Source: Parvimonas sp. oral taxon 393 str. F0440
GTDB taxonomy: Bacteria > Bacillota > Clostridia > Tissierellales > Peptoniphilaceae
Direction of reading: 5' to 3'
Length of the DNA stretch: 64,000 nucleotides
Assembly: GCA_000223315.2 (NCBI GenBank)
Contig: AFUS01000004.1
Coordinates: forward strand, 558,001-622,000
A program made the position numbers and the translations under genes. The notes beneath the pieces are model-generated. The model was not told the DNA's origin, made no database searches, and was given only the letters and a program-made list of their open reading frames with translations. Of the stretch, positions 1 to 10,641 are shown piece by piece; positions within the stretch are counted from its first letter, which is position 1, and every line of letters begins with the position of its first letter.

Positions 1-208
1 TATAGAAAGATTAAATCATGGTGGAATATTGGTTTCTGATAATATTTTATTTAGAGGTCTTGTTGCAAAAGAGAAAAATAATATAAGAAGAAAAAATACT
101 ATAGTAAGAAGATTAAAAGAATTTTTAAAAATTATAACAAATAGTGATGAATTTTCAACTACCATTATACCTATAGATGACGGTATGGCTATATGTTATA
201 AAAAATAG
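1..208 (+). CDS. trmR: C-terminal end of an O-methyltransferase, probably tRNA 5-hydroxyuridine methyltransferase TrmR (partial)
   Basis: The reading frame is open from base 2 to the stop at 206-208, giving about 68 residues, and begins outside the window. The segment N-H-G-G-I-L-V-S-D-N-I-L-F-R-G-L-V is the conserved 'GG-DN-L--G-V' stretch of the caffeoyl-CoA/catechol O-methyltransferase family. The end (I-D-D-G-M-A-I-C-Y-K-K) matches the family's C-terminal beta strand. The family uses S-adenosylmethionine. In Bacillus, TrmR (YrrM) methylates 5-hydroxyuridine at tRNA position 34 and sits beside U32 genes that make that hydroxyuridine. The next gene here is a U32 protein, which supports TrmR over a generic methyltransferase. 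The specific name is inferred from that neighbourhood. Confidence 0.75.
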   Translation, partial: IERLNHGGILVSDNILFRGLVAKEKNNIRRKNTIVRRLKEFLKIITNSDEFSTTIIPIDDGMAICYKK

Positions 209-222
209 ATTAAATATAAATG

Positions 223-245
223 GGAATCCAGCTTTTTTGGATTCC
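223..245 (+). terminator. Hairpin between trmR and the U32 gene
   Basis: GGAATCC at 223-229 pairs with GGATTCC at 239-245 around a loop containing a T6 run. No long U tract follows the stem, so it may be an attenuator or processing site more than a full terminator. Confidence 0.5.
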
Positions 246-273
246 TATTTAATAGTTGAAGGAGAAATTTTAT

Positions 274-1503
274 ATGAAAGATGTTGAATTATTAGCCCCC
301 GCAGGGGATATAGAAAAATTAAAAATGGCAATCATCTATGGAGCTGATGCAGTTTATCTAGCCGGTGAATCTTTTGGATTACGAAAAGCATCAAAAAATT
401 TTACAGTTGAACAGTTAAAAGAAGCTACGAATTTTGTTCATGAAAGAGGTAAAAAGATATATATTACAATGAATATAATCCCTCATAATGATGATTTAAT
501 AGGACTTGAAGAATATGTAAAAGTTCTAGTGGATATAGGTGTTGATGCTTTAATCGTTGCAGATGCAGGAATATATACTGCTGTTCGTTCAGTAAGTAAG
601 GATATTGAAGTACATATGAGTACACAAGCGAGTGTTACAAATTATAGAACAGTAAAATTCTGGTATGATTTAGGAATAAAAAGAATTGTAATGGCAAGAG
701 AATTATCTTTAGAAGAAATAAATTTAATTCATAAAGAAGTACCTGAAGTTGACATTGAAGCATTTGTTCATGGGGCTATGTGTATTTCATATTCAGGAAG
801 ATGCTTATTGAGCAACTATATGTGTGGTAGGGATGCAAATAAGGGAGATTGTGCTCATGCTTGTAGATGGAAATATAATTTGGTTGAAGAGAGAAGGCCG
901 GGAGAATATTATCCAATAGAAGAAACAGAACAAGGAACTTTTATATATAATAGTAAAGATTTATGTATGTTGGATTCGCTAGAAGATGTAATTAAAGCGG
1001 GAGTTCATAGTTTGAAAATCGAGGGAAGAGTAAAAACTCAATATTATGTTGCTACAGTTATAAGAAGTTATAGATTAGCTCTTGATGCAATTAAAAATGG
1101 CACTTATACAAAAGAAATGGCAGAAAGACTTCTTCTTGAGATTAAAAAAGCTAGTCATAGAGATTTCACAAAGGGGTTCTACTATAAAAAGCCGGATGAA
1201 AATGACCAACTTTACAATTCAAGCTCATATATAAGAACTTATGATTTTGTTGGACTTGTCTTGGATTACAACAAGGAAACAAAAATTGCAACTATAGAGC
1301 AGAGAAATAGAATTTTTGTTGGAGATGAAGTTGAAATTTTCGGACCTAGAGATGGTTTTGAAACTTTTAAAATAGAAAAAATGTATGATGATAAAGGCGA
1401 AGAAATAGATGTTGCTCCAAGAGCAAAACAAATTATAAAAATGCCTTTACCATTTGAAGTAAAGCCTTGGGATATAATGAGAAAAAAATTATCTGATGAA
1501 TAA
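274..1503 (+). CDS. trhP: U32 family peptidase-like protein (tRNA 5-hydroxyuridine formation, TrhP type)
   Basis: The 409-residue protein starts with M-K-D-V-E-L-L-A-P-A-G-D, the usual U32 N terminus (LLAPAG, then G-A-D-A-V-Y). The family signature is clear near residue 165: E-A-F-V-H-G-A-M-C-I-S-Y-S-G-R-C, followed by further Cys residues (CGRDANKGDC, HAC) thought to hold an Fe-S cluster. A C-terminal small-barrel domain follows. I chose ATG 274 because AAGGAG lies 7-8 bases upstream; an in-frame start at 256 has no ribosome site. TrhP-type U32 proteins make 5-hydroxyuridine at tRNA position 34 from prephenate. The adjacent methyltransferase would complete mo5U. 'Collagenase/protease' labels for this family are historical. 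Confidence 0.85.
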   Translation: MKDVELLAPAGDIEKLKMAIIYGADAVYLAGESFGLRKASKNFTVEQLKEATNFVHERGKKIYITMNIIPHNDDLIGLEEYVKVLVDIGVDALIVADAGIYTAVRSVSKDIEVHMSTQASVTNYRTVKFWYDLGIKRIVMARELSLEEINLIHKEVPEVDIEAFVHGAMCISYSGRCLLSNYMCGRDANKGDCAHACRWKYNLVEERRPGEYYPIEETEQGTFIYNSKDLCMLDSLEDVIKAGVHSLKIEGRVKTQYYVATVIRSYRLALDAIKNGTYTKEMAERLLLEIKKASHRDFTKGFYYKKPDENDQLYNSSSYIRTYDFVGLVLDYNKETKIATIEQRNRIFVGDEVEIFGPRDGFETFKIEKMYDDKGEEIDVAPRAKQIIKMPLPFEVKPWDIMRKKLSDE

Positions 1504-1518
1504 ATTTAGGAGAAATTT

Positions 1519-2055
1519 ATGATTGAACTAAAAAGAATTCAAAGAGATGACTTAATACGATTATATGATATAGAATATTCAAGTAAAACACCTAAATGGA
1601 AAGAATATGATGCTCCATATTTTGATGATTTTGAATTTAAAACTTATGATGAATTTATTCTATCAAGCGAAATAGAATTCTTTTTGGGAGAAAGAGTAAA
1701 AGGAATTTATTTTAACGATATTCTAGTAGGAATAGTTTCAAAATATTGGGAAAACGAAAAAACTAGATGGCTTGAAATAGGAATTGTAATTTTTGATGAA
1801 AATTTTTGGAGTAAAGGTATTGGCTCAAAGGCACTTTCATTATGGATAGATGAAATCTTTAATACTGAAGAAAATTTAGAGCATATAGGTTTGACGACTT
1901 GGAGCGGAAATATCGGAATGATGAAATGTAGCTTGAAAATTGGGATGACACTCGAAGGAAAAATTAGAAAAGTTAGATACCATAATAATATATTTTATGA
2001 TTCAATGAAATATGGAATTTTAAAAGAAGAGTGGAGAAAACAAATAGAGAATTAA
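1519..2055 (+). CDS. GNAT-family N-acetyltransferase (RimJ/RimL-like)
   Basis: The 178-residue protein has the GNAT fold pattern. Beta strands give G-I-V-S-K-Y and L-E-I-G-I-V-I-F-D-E, then the acetyl-CoA loop F-W-S-K-G-I-G-S-K-A-L (Q/R-x-x-G-x-G/A type). A C-terminal G-x-x-x-E-G-K-I-R-K segment is typical of the RimJ/RimL branch (Acetyltransf_3). It starts 15 bases after the U32 stop with AGGAG upstream, so it is probably co-transcribed with it. The substrate cannot be told from sequence: members acetylate ribosomal protein N termini, antibiotics or small amines. Confidence 0.8.
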   Translation: MIELKRIQRDDLIRLYDIEYSSKTPKWKEYDAPYFDDFEFKTYDEFILSSEIEFFLGERVKGIYFNDILVGIVSKYWENEKTRWLEIGIVIFDENFWSKGIGSKALSLWIDEIFNTEENLEHIGLTTWSGNIGMMKCSLKIGMTLEGKIRKVRYHNNIFYDSMKYGILKEEWRKQIEN

Positions 2056-2122
2056 AAATTGTAATATTTTCATAGAATATTAGTAAAATTTTATGATATT
2101 TAGTAAAACTTTATAAAAAGAG

Positions 2123-2151
2123 TTTACTTTTATTGCATTTTATGTTATAAT
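2123..2151 (+). promoter_or_regulatory. Sigma-A type promoter for rpsO-pnp
   Basis: TTTACT (2123-2128) and TATAAT (2146-2151) are separated by 17 bases. About 80 bases of leader follow before rpsO, with short self-complementary segments (ATGTTTATGG...CCGACCTTTACAT). In many bacteria this leader is bound by S15 for autoregulation; that role is inferred only. Confidence 0.7.
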
Positions 2152-2231
2152 GTTCAAGTACTGTTGCTATGTTTATGGAAACTCCGACCTTTACATTGCT
2201 ACGGTGAATTATATTTTAGGAGGTAGTTACA

Positions 2232-2498
2232 ATGATAACTAAAGAAGACAAATTAAGAATTATTGATGAATTTAAAAGAAGTGAAGGAGATACAGGTTCT
2301 CCAGAAGTTCAAATTGCATTATTAAGTTTCAGAATTAAATATTTAACTGAACACTTAAAAGAACATAAAAAAGACCATGCTACAAGAAGAGGTTTATTCA
2401 AATTAATCGGACAAAGAAAAGGTCTTTTAAAATATCTTAGTAATGTTGATATCGAAAGATACCGTGAATTAACTAGTAAATTACAAATAAGAGGATAA
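2232..2498 (+). CDS. rpsO: 30S ribosomal protein S15
   Basis: The 88-residue protein matches S15 end to end: [20 protein letters not shown] near the N terminus and [15 protein letters not shown] in the middle. S15 binds the central domain of 16S rRNA and is an early assembly protein of the small subunit. AGGAGG lies 7 bases before the ATG. It precedes pnp, the classic bacterial rpsO-pnp order. Confidence 0.97.
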   Translation: MITKEDKLRIIDEFKRSEGDTGSPEVQIALLSFRIKYLTEHLKEHKKDHATRRGLFKLIGQRKGLLKYLSNVDIERYRELTSKLQIRG

Positions 2499-2503
2499 TT
2501 ATT

Positions 2504-2531
2504 AAAGGGCGATTTATTCGCTCTTTATTTT
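2504..2531 (+). terminator. rpsO-pnp intercistronic hairpin
   Basis: AAAGGGCGA (2504-2512) pairs with TCGCTCTTT (2518-2526), followed by a short T-rich tail. This probably acts as a partial terminator or RNA-processing site between rpsO and pnp. Confidence 0.7.
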
Positions 2532-2553
2532 TAGAAGACCATAGGAGGATTAA

Positions 2554-4662
2554 ATGGTTAGAGAATTTATATATGACTTAAGTGGAAGAGAACTTAAAGT
2601 AACAATAGGAAAGGTTGCAGAACAAGCAAACGGATCTTGTCTTGTACAATGTGGAGAAACTGTTGTATTAGTAAATGCTTGTGCTTCTAAAGAACCTAGA
2701 GAAGGAGTTGACTTTTTTCCATTAAGCTGTGATTTTGAAGAAAAACTTTATTCAGTAGGAAAAATTCCTGGTGGATTTATTAAAAGAGAAGGACGTCCAA
2801 GTGAAAAATCAATATTAACTTCCAGACTAATAGACAGACCGTTACGTCCACTTTTTCCGGAAGGATATAGAAATGATGTTCAAGTTATTGCAACAGCATT
2901 ATCAGTTGAACAAGATAATCAACCTGATATACTTGCAATGATAGGTTCTTCTATTGCACTTACAATTTCAGATATTCCTTTTAACGGACCTACAGGCTCT
3001 GTTAATGTTGGATATGTTGATGGGGAATATATTATAAACCCGACAATTGCACAAAGAGAAAAATCAAGACTTAATATTACAGTATCAGGAACAAAAGATG
3101 CTATTATGATGGTTGAAGCCGGAGCTGATATTTTAAGTGAAGAAGAAGTTTTAAATGCAATTCTTTTTGCACATGAAGAAATTAAATCAATTTGTAATTT
3201 TATCGAAACAATTAGAGAAGAAATAGGTAAAGAAAAATCTGAAGTTATTATAAAACAAAGAGATGAAGATTTATTCAATGCAATTATTGAATTTGGTAAA
3301 GAGCAAATTATTTCTGCTCTTAGAACTCCAAATAAAATGGAAAGAGAAGAAAATTTAGACAATATTACAAAAGAAATTTTCGAAAAGTTTTTACCTGATT
3401 ATGAAGATAAAAAGGGAGAAATTAATTCTGCTATAGAATCAGTAATCGTTGATGAAGTTAGAAGATTAATAATAGAAGACGGCATTAGACCGGATGACAG
3501 AGAACTTGATGAAGTTAGAAAGATTTCTTGTGAAAGAGGACTTTTACCTAGAACTCATGGATCAGGTTTATTTACAAGAGGACAAACTCAAGTTTTAACT
3601 TTAACAACTTTAGGAGCTCCCGGAGAAGTTCAAGTTTTAGATGGAGTTATTGATGAAGACGATAAGAGATATATGCATCAATACAATTTCCCACCATTTA
3701 GCGTTGGAGATGTTAGACCTTTAAGAAGTCCGGGAAGACGTGAAATTGGACATGGGGCATTAGCTGAAAGAGCTTTAATTCCTGTTTTACCAAGTGAAGA
3801 TGAATTCCCATATACAATGAGATTAGTTTCAGAAGTTTTATCTTCAAACGGATCAAGTTCACAAGCAAGTATTTGTGGTTCAACACTTTCATTATTAGAT
3901 GCAGGTGTTCCTATTAAAGATTCAGTTGCCGGTATTGCAATGGGACTTATAAAGGATGAAAAAACTAATAAAATTGCTATTTTAACAGATATTCAAGGTT
4001 TAGAAGACCATTTTGGAGATATGGACTTTAAAGTTGCAGGTACTAAAGATGGCATTACAGCTTTACAAATGGATATTAAAATTGATGGTATTAGTAGAGA
4101 AATTTTAGCAACTGCTTTGGAAAAAGCAAAAAGAGCTAGACTTCACATTTTATCAATTATGAATGAATGTATAGCAACTCCAAGTGAAGAAATGTCAAAA
4201 TATGCTCCAAAGATATTTACTATGCAAATTTTACCTGAAAAGATAAGAGAAGTAATTGGACCGGGCGGAAAAGTTATTAACAAGATTATTGATGAAACCG
4301 GTGTTAAAATTGATACTTTTGATGACGGACGTATTGCAATTACTGCTGATTCAAGAGAAAATGGCGAAAGAGCAAAAGAAATGATTAACGAAATAGTTAA
4401 AGAAATTGAGGTTGGAGAAATTTACAGTGGTGTAATTACGACAATCACGAGTTTTGGAGCATTCGTTGAATTAATCAAAGGAAAAGAAGGTTTACTTCAT
4501 ATTTCAAATATGACTCATGAAAGACTTGATAAGGTAGAAAACTTATTTAAAGTTGGAGATGTAGTTGAAGTTAAAGTAATAGAAATTGACAATCAAGGTA
4601 AAATAAAATTGTCAAGAAAGGCATTGCTTGAAAAGCCTAAAAAAGAAAAAGAAGAAAAATAA
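2554..4662 (+). CDS. pnp: Polyribonucleotide nucleotidyltransferase (PNPase)
   Basis: The 702-residue protein has standard PNPase order: RNase PH-like domain 1 ([10 protein letters not shown] near residue 95), an all-helical linker, RNase PH-like domain 2 with the catalytic region ([10 protein letters not shown], then [10 protein letters not shown]), KH domain ([11 protein letters not shown] near 570) and S1 domain ([14 protein letters not shown] near 630). It degrades RNA 3' to 5' with phosphate, usually within a degradosome. ATG 2554 follows AGGAGG. Length is normal and the frame is unbroken. Confidence 0.97.
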   Translation: MVREFIYDLSGRELKVTIGKVAEQANGSCLVQCGETVVLVNACASKEPREGVDFFPLSCDFEEKLYSVGKIPGGFIKREGRPSEKSILTSRLIDRPLRPLFPEGYRNDVQVIATALSVEQDNQPDILAMIGSSIALTISDIPFNGPTGSVNVGYVDGEYIINPTIAQREKSRLNITVSGTKDAIMMVEAGADILSEEEVLNAILFAHEEIKSICNFIETIREEIGKEKSEVIIKQRDEDLFNAIIEFGKEQIISALRTPNKMEREENLDNITKEIFEKFLPDYEDKKGEINSAIESVIVDEVRRLIIEDGIRPDDRELDEVRKISCERGLLPRTHGSGLFTRGQTQVLTLTTLGAPGEVQVLDGVIDEDDKRYMHQYNFPPFSVGDVRPLRSPGRREIGHGALAERALIPVLPSEDEFPYTMRLVSEVLSSNGSSSQASICGSTLSLLDAGVPIKDSVAGIAMGLIKDEKTNKIAILTDIQGLEDHFGDMDFKVAGTKDGITALQMDIKIDGISREILATALEKAKRARLHILSIMNECIATPSEEMSKYAPKIFTMQILPEKIREVIGPGGKVINKIIDETGVKIDTFDDGRIAITADSRENGERAKEMINEIVKEIEVGEIYSGVITTITSFGAFVELIKGKEGLLHISNMTHERLDKVENLFKVGDVVEVKVIEIDNQGKIKLSRKALLEKPKKEKEEK

Positions 4663-4673
4663 ATAACAAAAAC

Positions 4674-4711
4674 AGGTCAATATTCTAATTAATTTAGAAT
4701 TGACCTTTTTT
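4674..4711 (+). terminator. Rho-independent terminator after pnp
   Basis: AGGTCAAT...ATTGACCT stem with an inner ATTCTAA/TTTAGAAT pairing, followed by TTTTTT. It lies directly after the pnp stop. Confidence 0.85.
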
Positions 4712-4740
4712 ATTAATATTTATAAAAGGAGGATTTTAAT

Positions 4741-5730
4741 ATGGGAAAAATAGTTTACAGTGCATTACAGCCTTCAGGTCAGCTTACAATAGGAAATTAT
4801 TTAGGTTCAATAAAAAACTTCAAAAGTTTACAAGACCAATATGATTGTTTTTTTAATGTTGCTGATTTACATTCTATAACAGTACCACAAGAGCCTAAAT
4901 TGCTTAGAGAAAGAACATTAGATTTAATGGCTATATTTTTAGCATCAGGATTAGAACCTGATAAATCAACTCTTTTTGTTCAATCACATGTTCCACAACA
5001 TGCAGAATTATCTTGGGTTTTAAGTTGTATGAGTTATATGGGACAACTTAGCAGAATGACTCAGTTTAAAGAAAAATCTCAAAAATCGGAAGAAAATCTA
5101 AATGCAGGTTTGTTTACTTATCCCGTATTAATGGCTGCAGATATTTTACTATATCAAACAGATTTAGTTCCTGTTGGTGTTGATCAGAAACAACATTTAG
5201 AACTTGCAAGAGACTTAGCTGAAAGATTTAACAATAAATATTCTGAAACTTTTGTAGTTCCTGAAGGAATAATTGGAAAAGAAACAGGAAAAATTATGAG
5301 CCTTAAAAATCCTGAAAAGAAGATGAGTAAGTCTGATGAAGATGTTAATTCATTTATCTTGCTTCTTGATGATGAAGATGCTATTAAGAGAAAAATTAGA
5401 AAATCTGTAACAGATAGTCTTGGAAATTTTGATTATAATGATGAACAAAAAGGACTAAAAAATTTAATTAATATCTATATAGCTTTTAGTGGTAAAACAA
5501 GTGATGAAATTGTCGCAAAATATAAAAACGAAAATTATTCTGTTTTTAAAGAGGATTTGGGACAATTGATTGCAGATAGTTTAAAACCAATTAGAGAAAA
5601 ACATAAAGAGTTTATTTCAGACAAATCATATCTTGAAAAAGTTATGAAAGAAGGTGCAGAAAAAGCATCTTACTTCGCAAATAAAACCCTTAGAAAAGTT
5701 TATAAGAAAGTTGGATTTTTACCAAGATAA
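4741..5730 (+). CDS. trpS: Tryptophanyl-tRNA synthetase
   Basis: The 329-residue class I synthetase charges tRNA-Trp. It shows the HIGH-equivalent Q-P-S-G-Q-L-T-I-G-N-Y-L-G near residue 11, the D-L-V-P-V-G-V-D-Q-K-Q-H-L-E-L substrate region, and the KMSKS loop K-K-M-S-K-S-D near residue 195. Length is typical of bacterial TrpRS. AGGAGG precedes the ATG. It sits between two terminators, so it is monocistronic. No T-box or trp leader is visible upstream. Confidence 0.97.
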   Translation: MGKIVYSALQPSGQLTIGNYLGSIKNFKSLQDQYDCFFNVADLHSITVPQEPKLLRERTLDLMAIFLASGLEPDKSTLFVQSHVPQHAELSWVLSCMSYMGQLSRMTQFKEKSQKSEENLNAGLFTYPVLMAADILLYQTDLVPVGVDQKQHLELARDLAERFNNKYSETFVVPEGIIGKETGKIMSLKNPEKKMSKSDEDVNSFILLLDDEDAIKRKIRKSVTDSLGNFDYNDEQKGLKNLINIYIAFSGKTSDEIVAKYKNENYSVFKEDLGQLIADSLKPIREKHKEFISDKSYLEKVMKEGAEKASYFANKTLRKVYKKVGFLPR

Positions 5731-5731
5731 A

Positions 5732-5768
5732 AAACAAGACAGAAAATTTTATATTTTCTGTCTTGTTT
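5732..5768. terminator. Bidirectional terminator between convergent trpS and murC
   Basis: AAACAAGACAGAAAAT and ATTTTCTGTCTTGTTT form a long stem with A-rich and T-rich flanks, so it can stop transcription arriving from either side. Confidence 0.9.
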
Positions 5769-5773
5769 CTTAA

Positions 5774-7173
5774 TTATTTATAATCTTCTACGATCATTTT
5801 TGCAAGTTCGTGTGGATTTCCACATCCTGTTGTTATAATAGTATCTTTATCTTTAAATGTTTCAAAAATATAATCTCTTGCTTCTTCAAAAGTTTTTAAA
5901 TAAATTGCATTTACTCCGTTTTTATTTAGCTTTTCAACTAAGTCAATGGAATGAATTGTAGGATCGAATTTTTCTCTTGCAGCATAAATTTCTGTTACAA
6001 TAACTTCATCACAATCGTCAAAACATTTTGCAAAATCATTAAGCAAAGTTTTTGTTCTTGAATAAGTATGAGGTTGGAAAATACATACTAGTCTGCCTTC
6101 TTTATGTTCTGCGATAGAACTTAAACAACTCTTTATTTCTTTTGGATGATGACCATAATCAGTTAAAATAGTGGCCTTTTTATCATTACCAATTACTCCA
6201 TAGACTTCCATTCTTCTGTGCAAATTTTTATATTTTGAAATAGCATCTCTGATATATTCTACATCTATACCTGTTTCGTAAGTCGCTATAATTGCAGCTG
6301 CTGCATTATAAATATTATGTCTGCCTATTATATTTAAGCAGAAATGATGTTTACCAAACTTTTCATTTTCAATATCAAAACAAGGATGACCAACTTTATC
6401 AAAACTTATATTTGTAATTTTATAAGTAGCATTTTCATTATTAATACCAAATGTAATAGTTTCTCCTTTGATATGTTCTAATAGTGGAAGACAGTTAGGA
6501 TCATCAATATTAATAATAGCTTTTGAATTTTCATCTAAATTTTTCATATATCCTATAAAAGTATCTACAATATGATCCAAATTTTTATAGAAATCTAAAT
6601 GGTCTTCATCTATATTCAAAATAATAGCCATACTTGGATAATAATGCAGTATATTTGCTTTAAATTCACAGGCTTCAGTTACTAAATAGTCTTCATTACC
6701 ACATAAGACATTTCCGTCAATTTCATCCAAATTTCCACCAATTAAAATTGAAGGTTCAAATGGGGAATTAATTAATATTTTTGAAATCATACTAGTAGTT
6801 GAACTCTTTCCGTGAGATCCTGAAATTGCTATTGAATGAGTGTAATTTCTCATCAATGCTCCTAAAAATTGTCCTCTTGTTACACAAGGAACCCCTAATG
6901 ATTTTGCTTTAATTAATTCTTCATTATCCGGTAAAATTGCATCTGTATATACAATCAAATCAGGATTTTCAATATTTTCCTTTTTTGACCTATAAAAATT
7001 TTTGCTCCATTTTGTTCTAATATTTGAATTTCTTTAGAAGTATTTCTGTCACTTCCGGAAATATTATATCCTTTTTTCAAAAGTAGCTTTGCTATTCCAC
7101 TCATGCTTATTCCACCAATTCCGATGAAATGTATATTTTTGTATTTTTTATCATTAAAATCAAACTTAAACAT
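5774..7173 (-). CDS. murC: UDP-N-acetylmuramate--L-alanine ligase (frameshifted in this sequence)
   Basis: MurC adds L-alanine to UDP-MurNAc in peptidoglycan synthesis. Reading 7173 downward, residues 1-70 hold the Rossmann motif [14 protein letters not shown]. After the break come the ATPase loop [10 protein letters not shown], the central D-Y-G-H-H-P-K-E and the C-terminal F-Q-P-H-T-Y-S-R-T. One missing base in the T6 run at 6981-6986 (A6 on the coding strand) splits the gene. Adding one A joins ...[18 protein letters not shown]... and gives about 466 residues, a normal length. GGAG lies 6 bases before ATG 7173. The gene is essential, so the break is probably a sequence error. Confidence 0.93.
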
Positions 7174-7417
7174 ATTAACTCCATTCAAAATAATATAATT
7201 ACTGTAATTATATCATAAAAATAGTATATATGCCAAATTTTTAATAAAAATTAATAGTTATTATATTAGAACATTTATTATTAATTTATATAACATAAAA
7301 TGAGATATTTTCATTATTTTAATTTAGACATTATATATAAAAATATGATATAATATCTGTGTATGTACTTTATAATACATTTTGGTAATAGATTATATGA
7401 TAATTTTGGAGAATAAA
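7174..7417. other. Divergent intergenic region murC / polA
   Basis: AT-rich spacer of about 240 bases. A TATAAT at 7349-7354 is the best -10 element for polA; the matching -35 (TTAGAC at 7324-7329) is weakly spaced at 19 bases. Promoters for the minus-strand murC are presumably also here, but no clear element stands out. Confidence 0.45.
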
Positions 7418-10047
7418 ATGAAAAAATACTTTTAATCGACGGTTCAAGTCTTATTTTTAGGGCTTTTTATGCGATAAGAAATTTAACAACTAAAGATGGA
7501 GTTTTTGTAAATGGAGTTTATGGTTTTTTAAATATGTACTATAAAGCATTGGAATTAATAAATCCTACACATGTTTTTGTAGCTTTTGATAAGGGTTCAA
7601 AAACTTTTAGACATAATGAGTTTGCAGATTATAAAGGAACTCGTGATAATGCTCCTAATGAAATAACTTATCAGTTTGGAATTTTAAAAGATTTACTATC
7701 TTCTATGAATGTAAATTATTTGGAGCTTGATGAATATGAAGCTGATGATATTTTAGGAACAATCGCAAAACTTGCTCAAAAAGAAGGCTTTGAAGTAGAT
7801 ATTTTTACGGGAGACAGAGATTATTTACAGTTAATTGATGATAATATTTTTGTATATTTGACAAAAAAGGGTATAAGTGAGATTAAACTTATGAATACTG
7901 AATCAGTTTTGGAAGATTTCGGTCTTTCTCCTAAACAATTGATTGATGTTAAGGCTCTTCAGGGGGATAGTTCAGATAATATACCCGGAGTTAAGGGCGT
8001 TGGAGAAAAAACTGCATTAAAATTAATTCAAGAGTATGGAAGTCTTGAAAACTTATATGAAAATTTAGGTAATCTTAAAGGGAAATTAAAGGAAAATCTT
8101 GAAAATGAAAAGGATAAGGCTTATTTAAGTAGATATCTTGGTGAGATTTTTTTGAATGTACCTATTGATAGAAATATTGAAGATTTTGAAATAAAAGATG
8201 TAAATTCTGATGAATATATTGAAAAATTGGAAAAATTAGAATTTAAAAGTATTATAAATAAGCATTTTAAAGATATAAAAAAGGATAATACTGTAAAATC
8301 AAATAAAAATATTGATTTTGAAGTGATTGATTTTTCAGAAATTTTTGAAAAGATAAAAAATGACGAGTCTATATCAATTAAATTTTTCTCGGATGAAGGA
8401 TATATTTATAGGAAAAAATTTTATATTGGAATTTATTCAAACTTTAATAATAAGGCATATATTTGTAAGGAATTTAAGCTATCAGATTTTGAAAAGTTTT
8501 GTAATTTAGATATAAAGATAATTGGTTATGATATAAAGGAAGAGTTATTTTTTGCATTAAAGAATAATTTAGAATTTAAAAATTATGAAGATGTAATGAT
8601 TTTAGAATATTTGATTGACTCTAATAAAGGAAATTATGATATTCTAAAAGTCAGCAATGAAATTTTGCATCTGGAAATTTTAGATTTAAAAGAAATGTTT
8701 GGAAAAGGTAAAAACAAAAAAACTTTTTTTGAATTGGAAGAGGGCATTATTTTTAAATTTATTTCTCAAAATGTATTTGCCATTTCAGGTTTATATGATA
8801 TTTTTATAGAAAAAGCTAAAGAAAATAATCTGATTTCATTATATGAAAATGTTGAAAAACCGCTAGTTAAAGTTCTTGCAGATATGGAAAAAACAGGAGT
8901 TTTAGTAGATAGAAATAAGATTATTGAGTTAAATGAGGAATATTCAAAACTTGCATATTTGTATGAACAAAAAGTTTATGAACTTGCAGGAGAAGTTTTT
9001 AATTTGAATTCTCCAAAACAGCTTGGAGTCATTTTATTTGAAAAAATGGGATTACCTGTAGTAAAAAAGACAAAAACAGGTTATTCTACAGATGTTGAAG
9101 TTTTAGAAAAATTATCTAAAAAGCATGAAATAGCAGATTATATTTTAAAATATAGATCTTTGAACAAGTTAATTTCAACTTATTTAGATGGAATATTGGA
9201 GTATATTATGGATGACGGTAGAGTTAGAACTTCTTTTAAACAGATGATTACTGCTACAGGAAGACTTAGCTCTGTGGACCCTAATTTGCAAAATATTCCT
9301 ATAAGAAGTGAAGAGGGAAAAAATATTAGAAAGGTATTTGTGGCGGATAAAAATAAAGTTTTTATTGATGCTGACTATTCACAGATTGAGCTTAGAGTTT
9401 TAGCGCATTTATCTAAGGATTCAGTTATGATTGAATCTTTTAAAAATGATTTAGATATACATTATAAGACTGCAAGTGAAGTTTTTGGTGTTCCGATTGA
9501 TGAAGTTACTGATAATCAAAGAAGAAGTGCAAAGGCTGTAAATTTTGGAATAGTTTATGGAATAAGCGATTACGGTCTTTCAAAAGATTTGAATATTACT
9601 AGAAATGAAGCAAGAGAGTATATTGAAGGATATTTAAATACTTATCCTAGAATAAAGAATTATATGGAAGAAATAGTTGATAGAGCTAAAAAAGACGGTT
9701 TTGTAACTACTATCTTGGATAGGAAGAGATATATTCCTGAAATTAATTCTAAAAACTTCAATATTAGAAGTTTTGGCGAGAGAATTGCCCTGAATACTCC
9801 TATACAGGGAAGTGCAGCAGATATTATAAAACTTGCGATGATTAAAGTTTACGAAAGATTAAAACTTGAAAAAGTTAATGCAAAATTAATTTTACAAATT
9901 CACGATGAGCTTATAATAGAATGTGAAGAAAACGAAAAAGAGATTGTTAAGAAAATTTTAAAAGATTCTATGGAAAATGTATATAAATTAGATTTACCAT
10001 TGAAGGTAGATGTATGTGAAGGAAGGAATTGGTATGAGTCGAAATAA
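7418..10047 (+). CDS. polA: DNA polymerase I (frameshifted at codon 3)
   Basis: Repairs and finishes lagging-strand DNA. Adding one A to the A6 run at 7421-7426 restores M-K-K-I-L-L-I-D-G-S-S-L-I-F-R-A-F-Y-A-I and an 876-residue protein. The N-terminal 5' nuclease domain has E-Y-E-A-D-D-I-L-G and G-D-S-S-D-N-I-P-G-V-K-G-V-G. The middle (about 310-500) has the 3'-5' exonuclease fold, but I see no D-x-E or other DEDD acidic residues, so proofreading is probably lost as in Bacillus. The C-terminal polymerase has T-A-T-G-R-L-S-S, D-A-D-Y-S-Q-I-E-L-R, R-R-S-A-K-A-V-N-F-G-I-V-Y-G and Q-I-H-D-E-L. GGAG precedes ATG 7418. It overlaps coaE by 14 bases. Confidence 0.95.
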
Positions 10048-10641
10048 AAATATATTGTTATTACAGGTCAAATTTGTAGTGGTAAGAGTAGCTTAGCGGA
10101 TTTGATTAGAGAGAGAAATGAAAATTATTTAGTTTTAGATGCTGATGATCAAATAAAAGAATTATATAAAAGGGGTGCTGAGCTTTACAAAGTTTTAGTA
10201 AAAGAATTTGGAGATAGTATTTTAAATGAAAAGGGTAATATTTCAAAAGCTAAGTTAAGAAGAACGGTATTTTTTAATGACGAAAATAGAGAAAAACTTA
10301 ATTCTCTAACTCATCCTGTCATTCTAAAAAATATTACTGAAATCGCAAAAAATTCTGATGCAGAAGTTGTTTTTTTACAAATTCCTCTTTTAAATGAATC
10401 AATAGATAGATTGGAAAAATTGATTGAAATTGATGAAGTTTGGAATATAACAGCAAGTGATAATATTAGATTCAAAAGACTTATGTCAAGAAAGGGAATG
10501 ACAGAGGAAGTTGCACATAGAATTATGGAAATTCAGTCAGAGTTTGATAATGAAAACTATGATATTTTAACTGTTGAAAATAATGGTGATTTTGAAGAAT
10601 TAAAAGATAAATTGGATTTATTTTTGAAAATAGTTGTATAA
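10034..10641 (+). CDS. coaE: Dephospho-CoA kinase (frameshifted near the start)
   Basis: Last step of coenzyme A synthesis: ATP-dependent phosphorylation of dephospho-CoA. Adding one A to the A5 run at 10046-10050 gives M-S-R-N-K-K-Y-I-V-I-T-G-Q-I-C-S-G-K-S-S-L, a P-loop (GxxxSGKS), then L-D-A-D-D. The body has L-T-H-P-V-I (the family's HP motif) and R-L-M-S-R-K-G in the lid. The corrected length of 202 residues is normal. It overlaps polA; polA-coaE-transglycosylase order is common in clostridia. Confidence 0.9.

Noticed and set aside
2160-2225. S15 autoregulatory RNA structure in the rpsO leader
   Set aside because: Some complementarity is visible, but I could not fold it into a known S15-binding class; left as leader only.
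4663-4740. T-box or trp leader before trpS
   Set aside because: The 78-base gap holds only the pnp terminator and a ribosome site; there is no room for a T-box.
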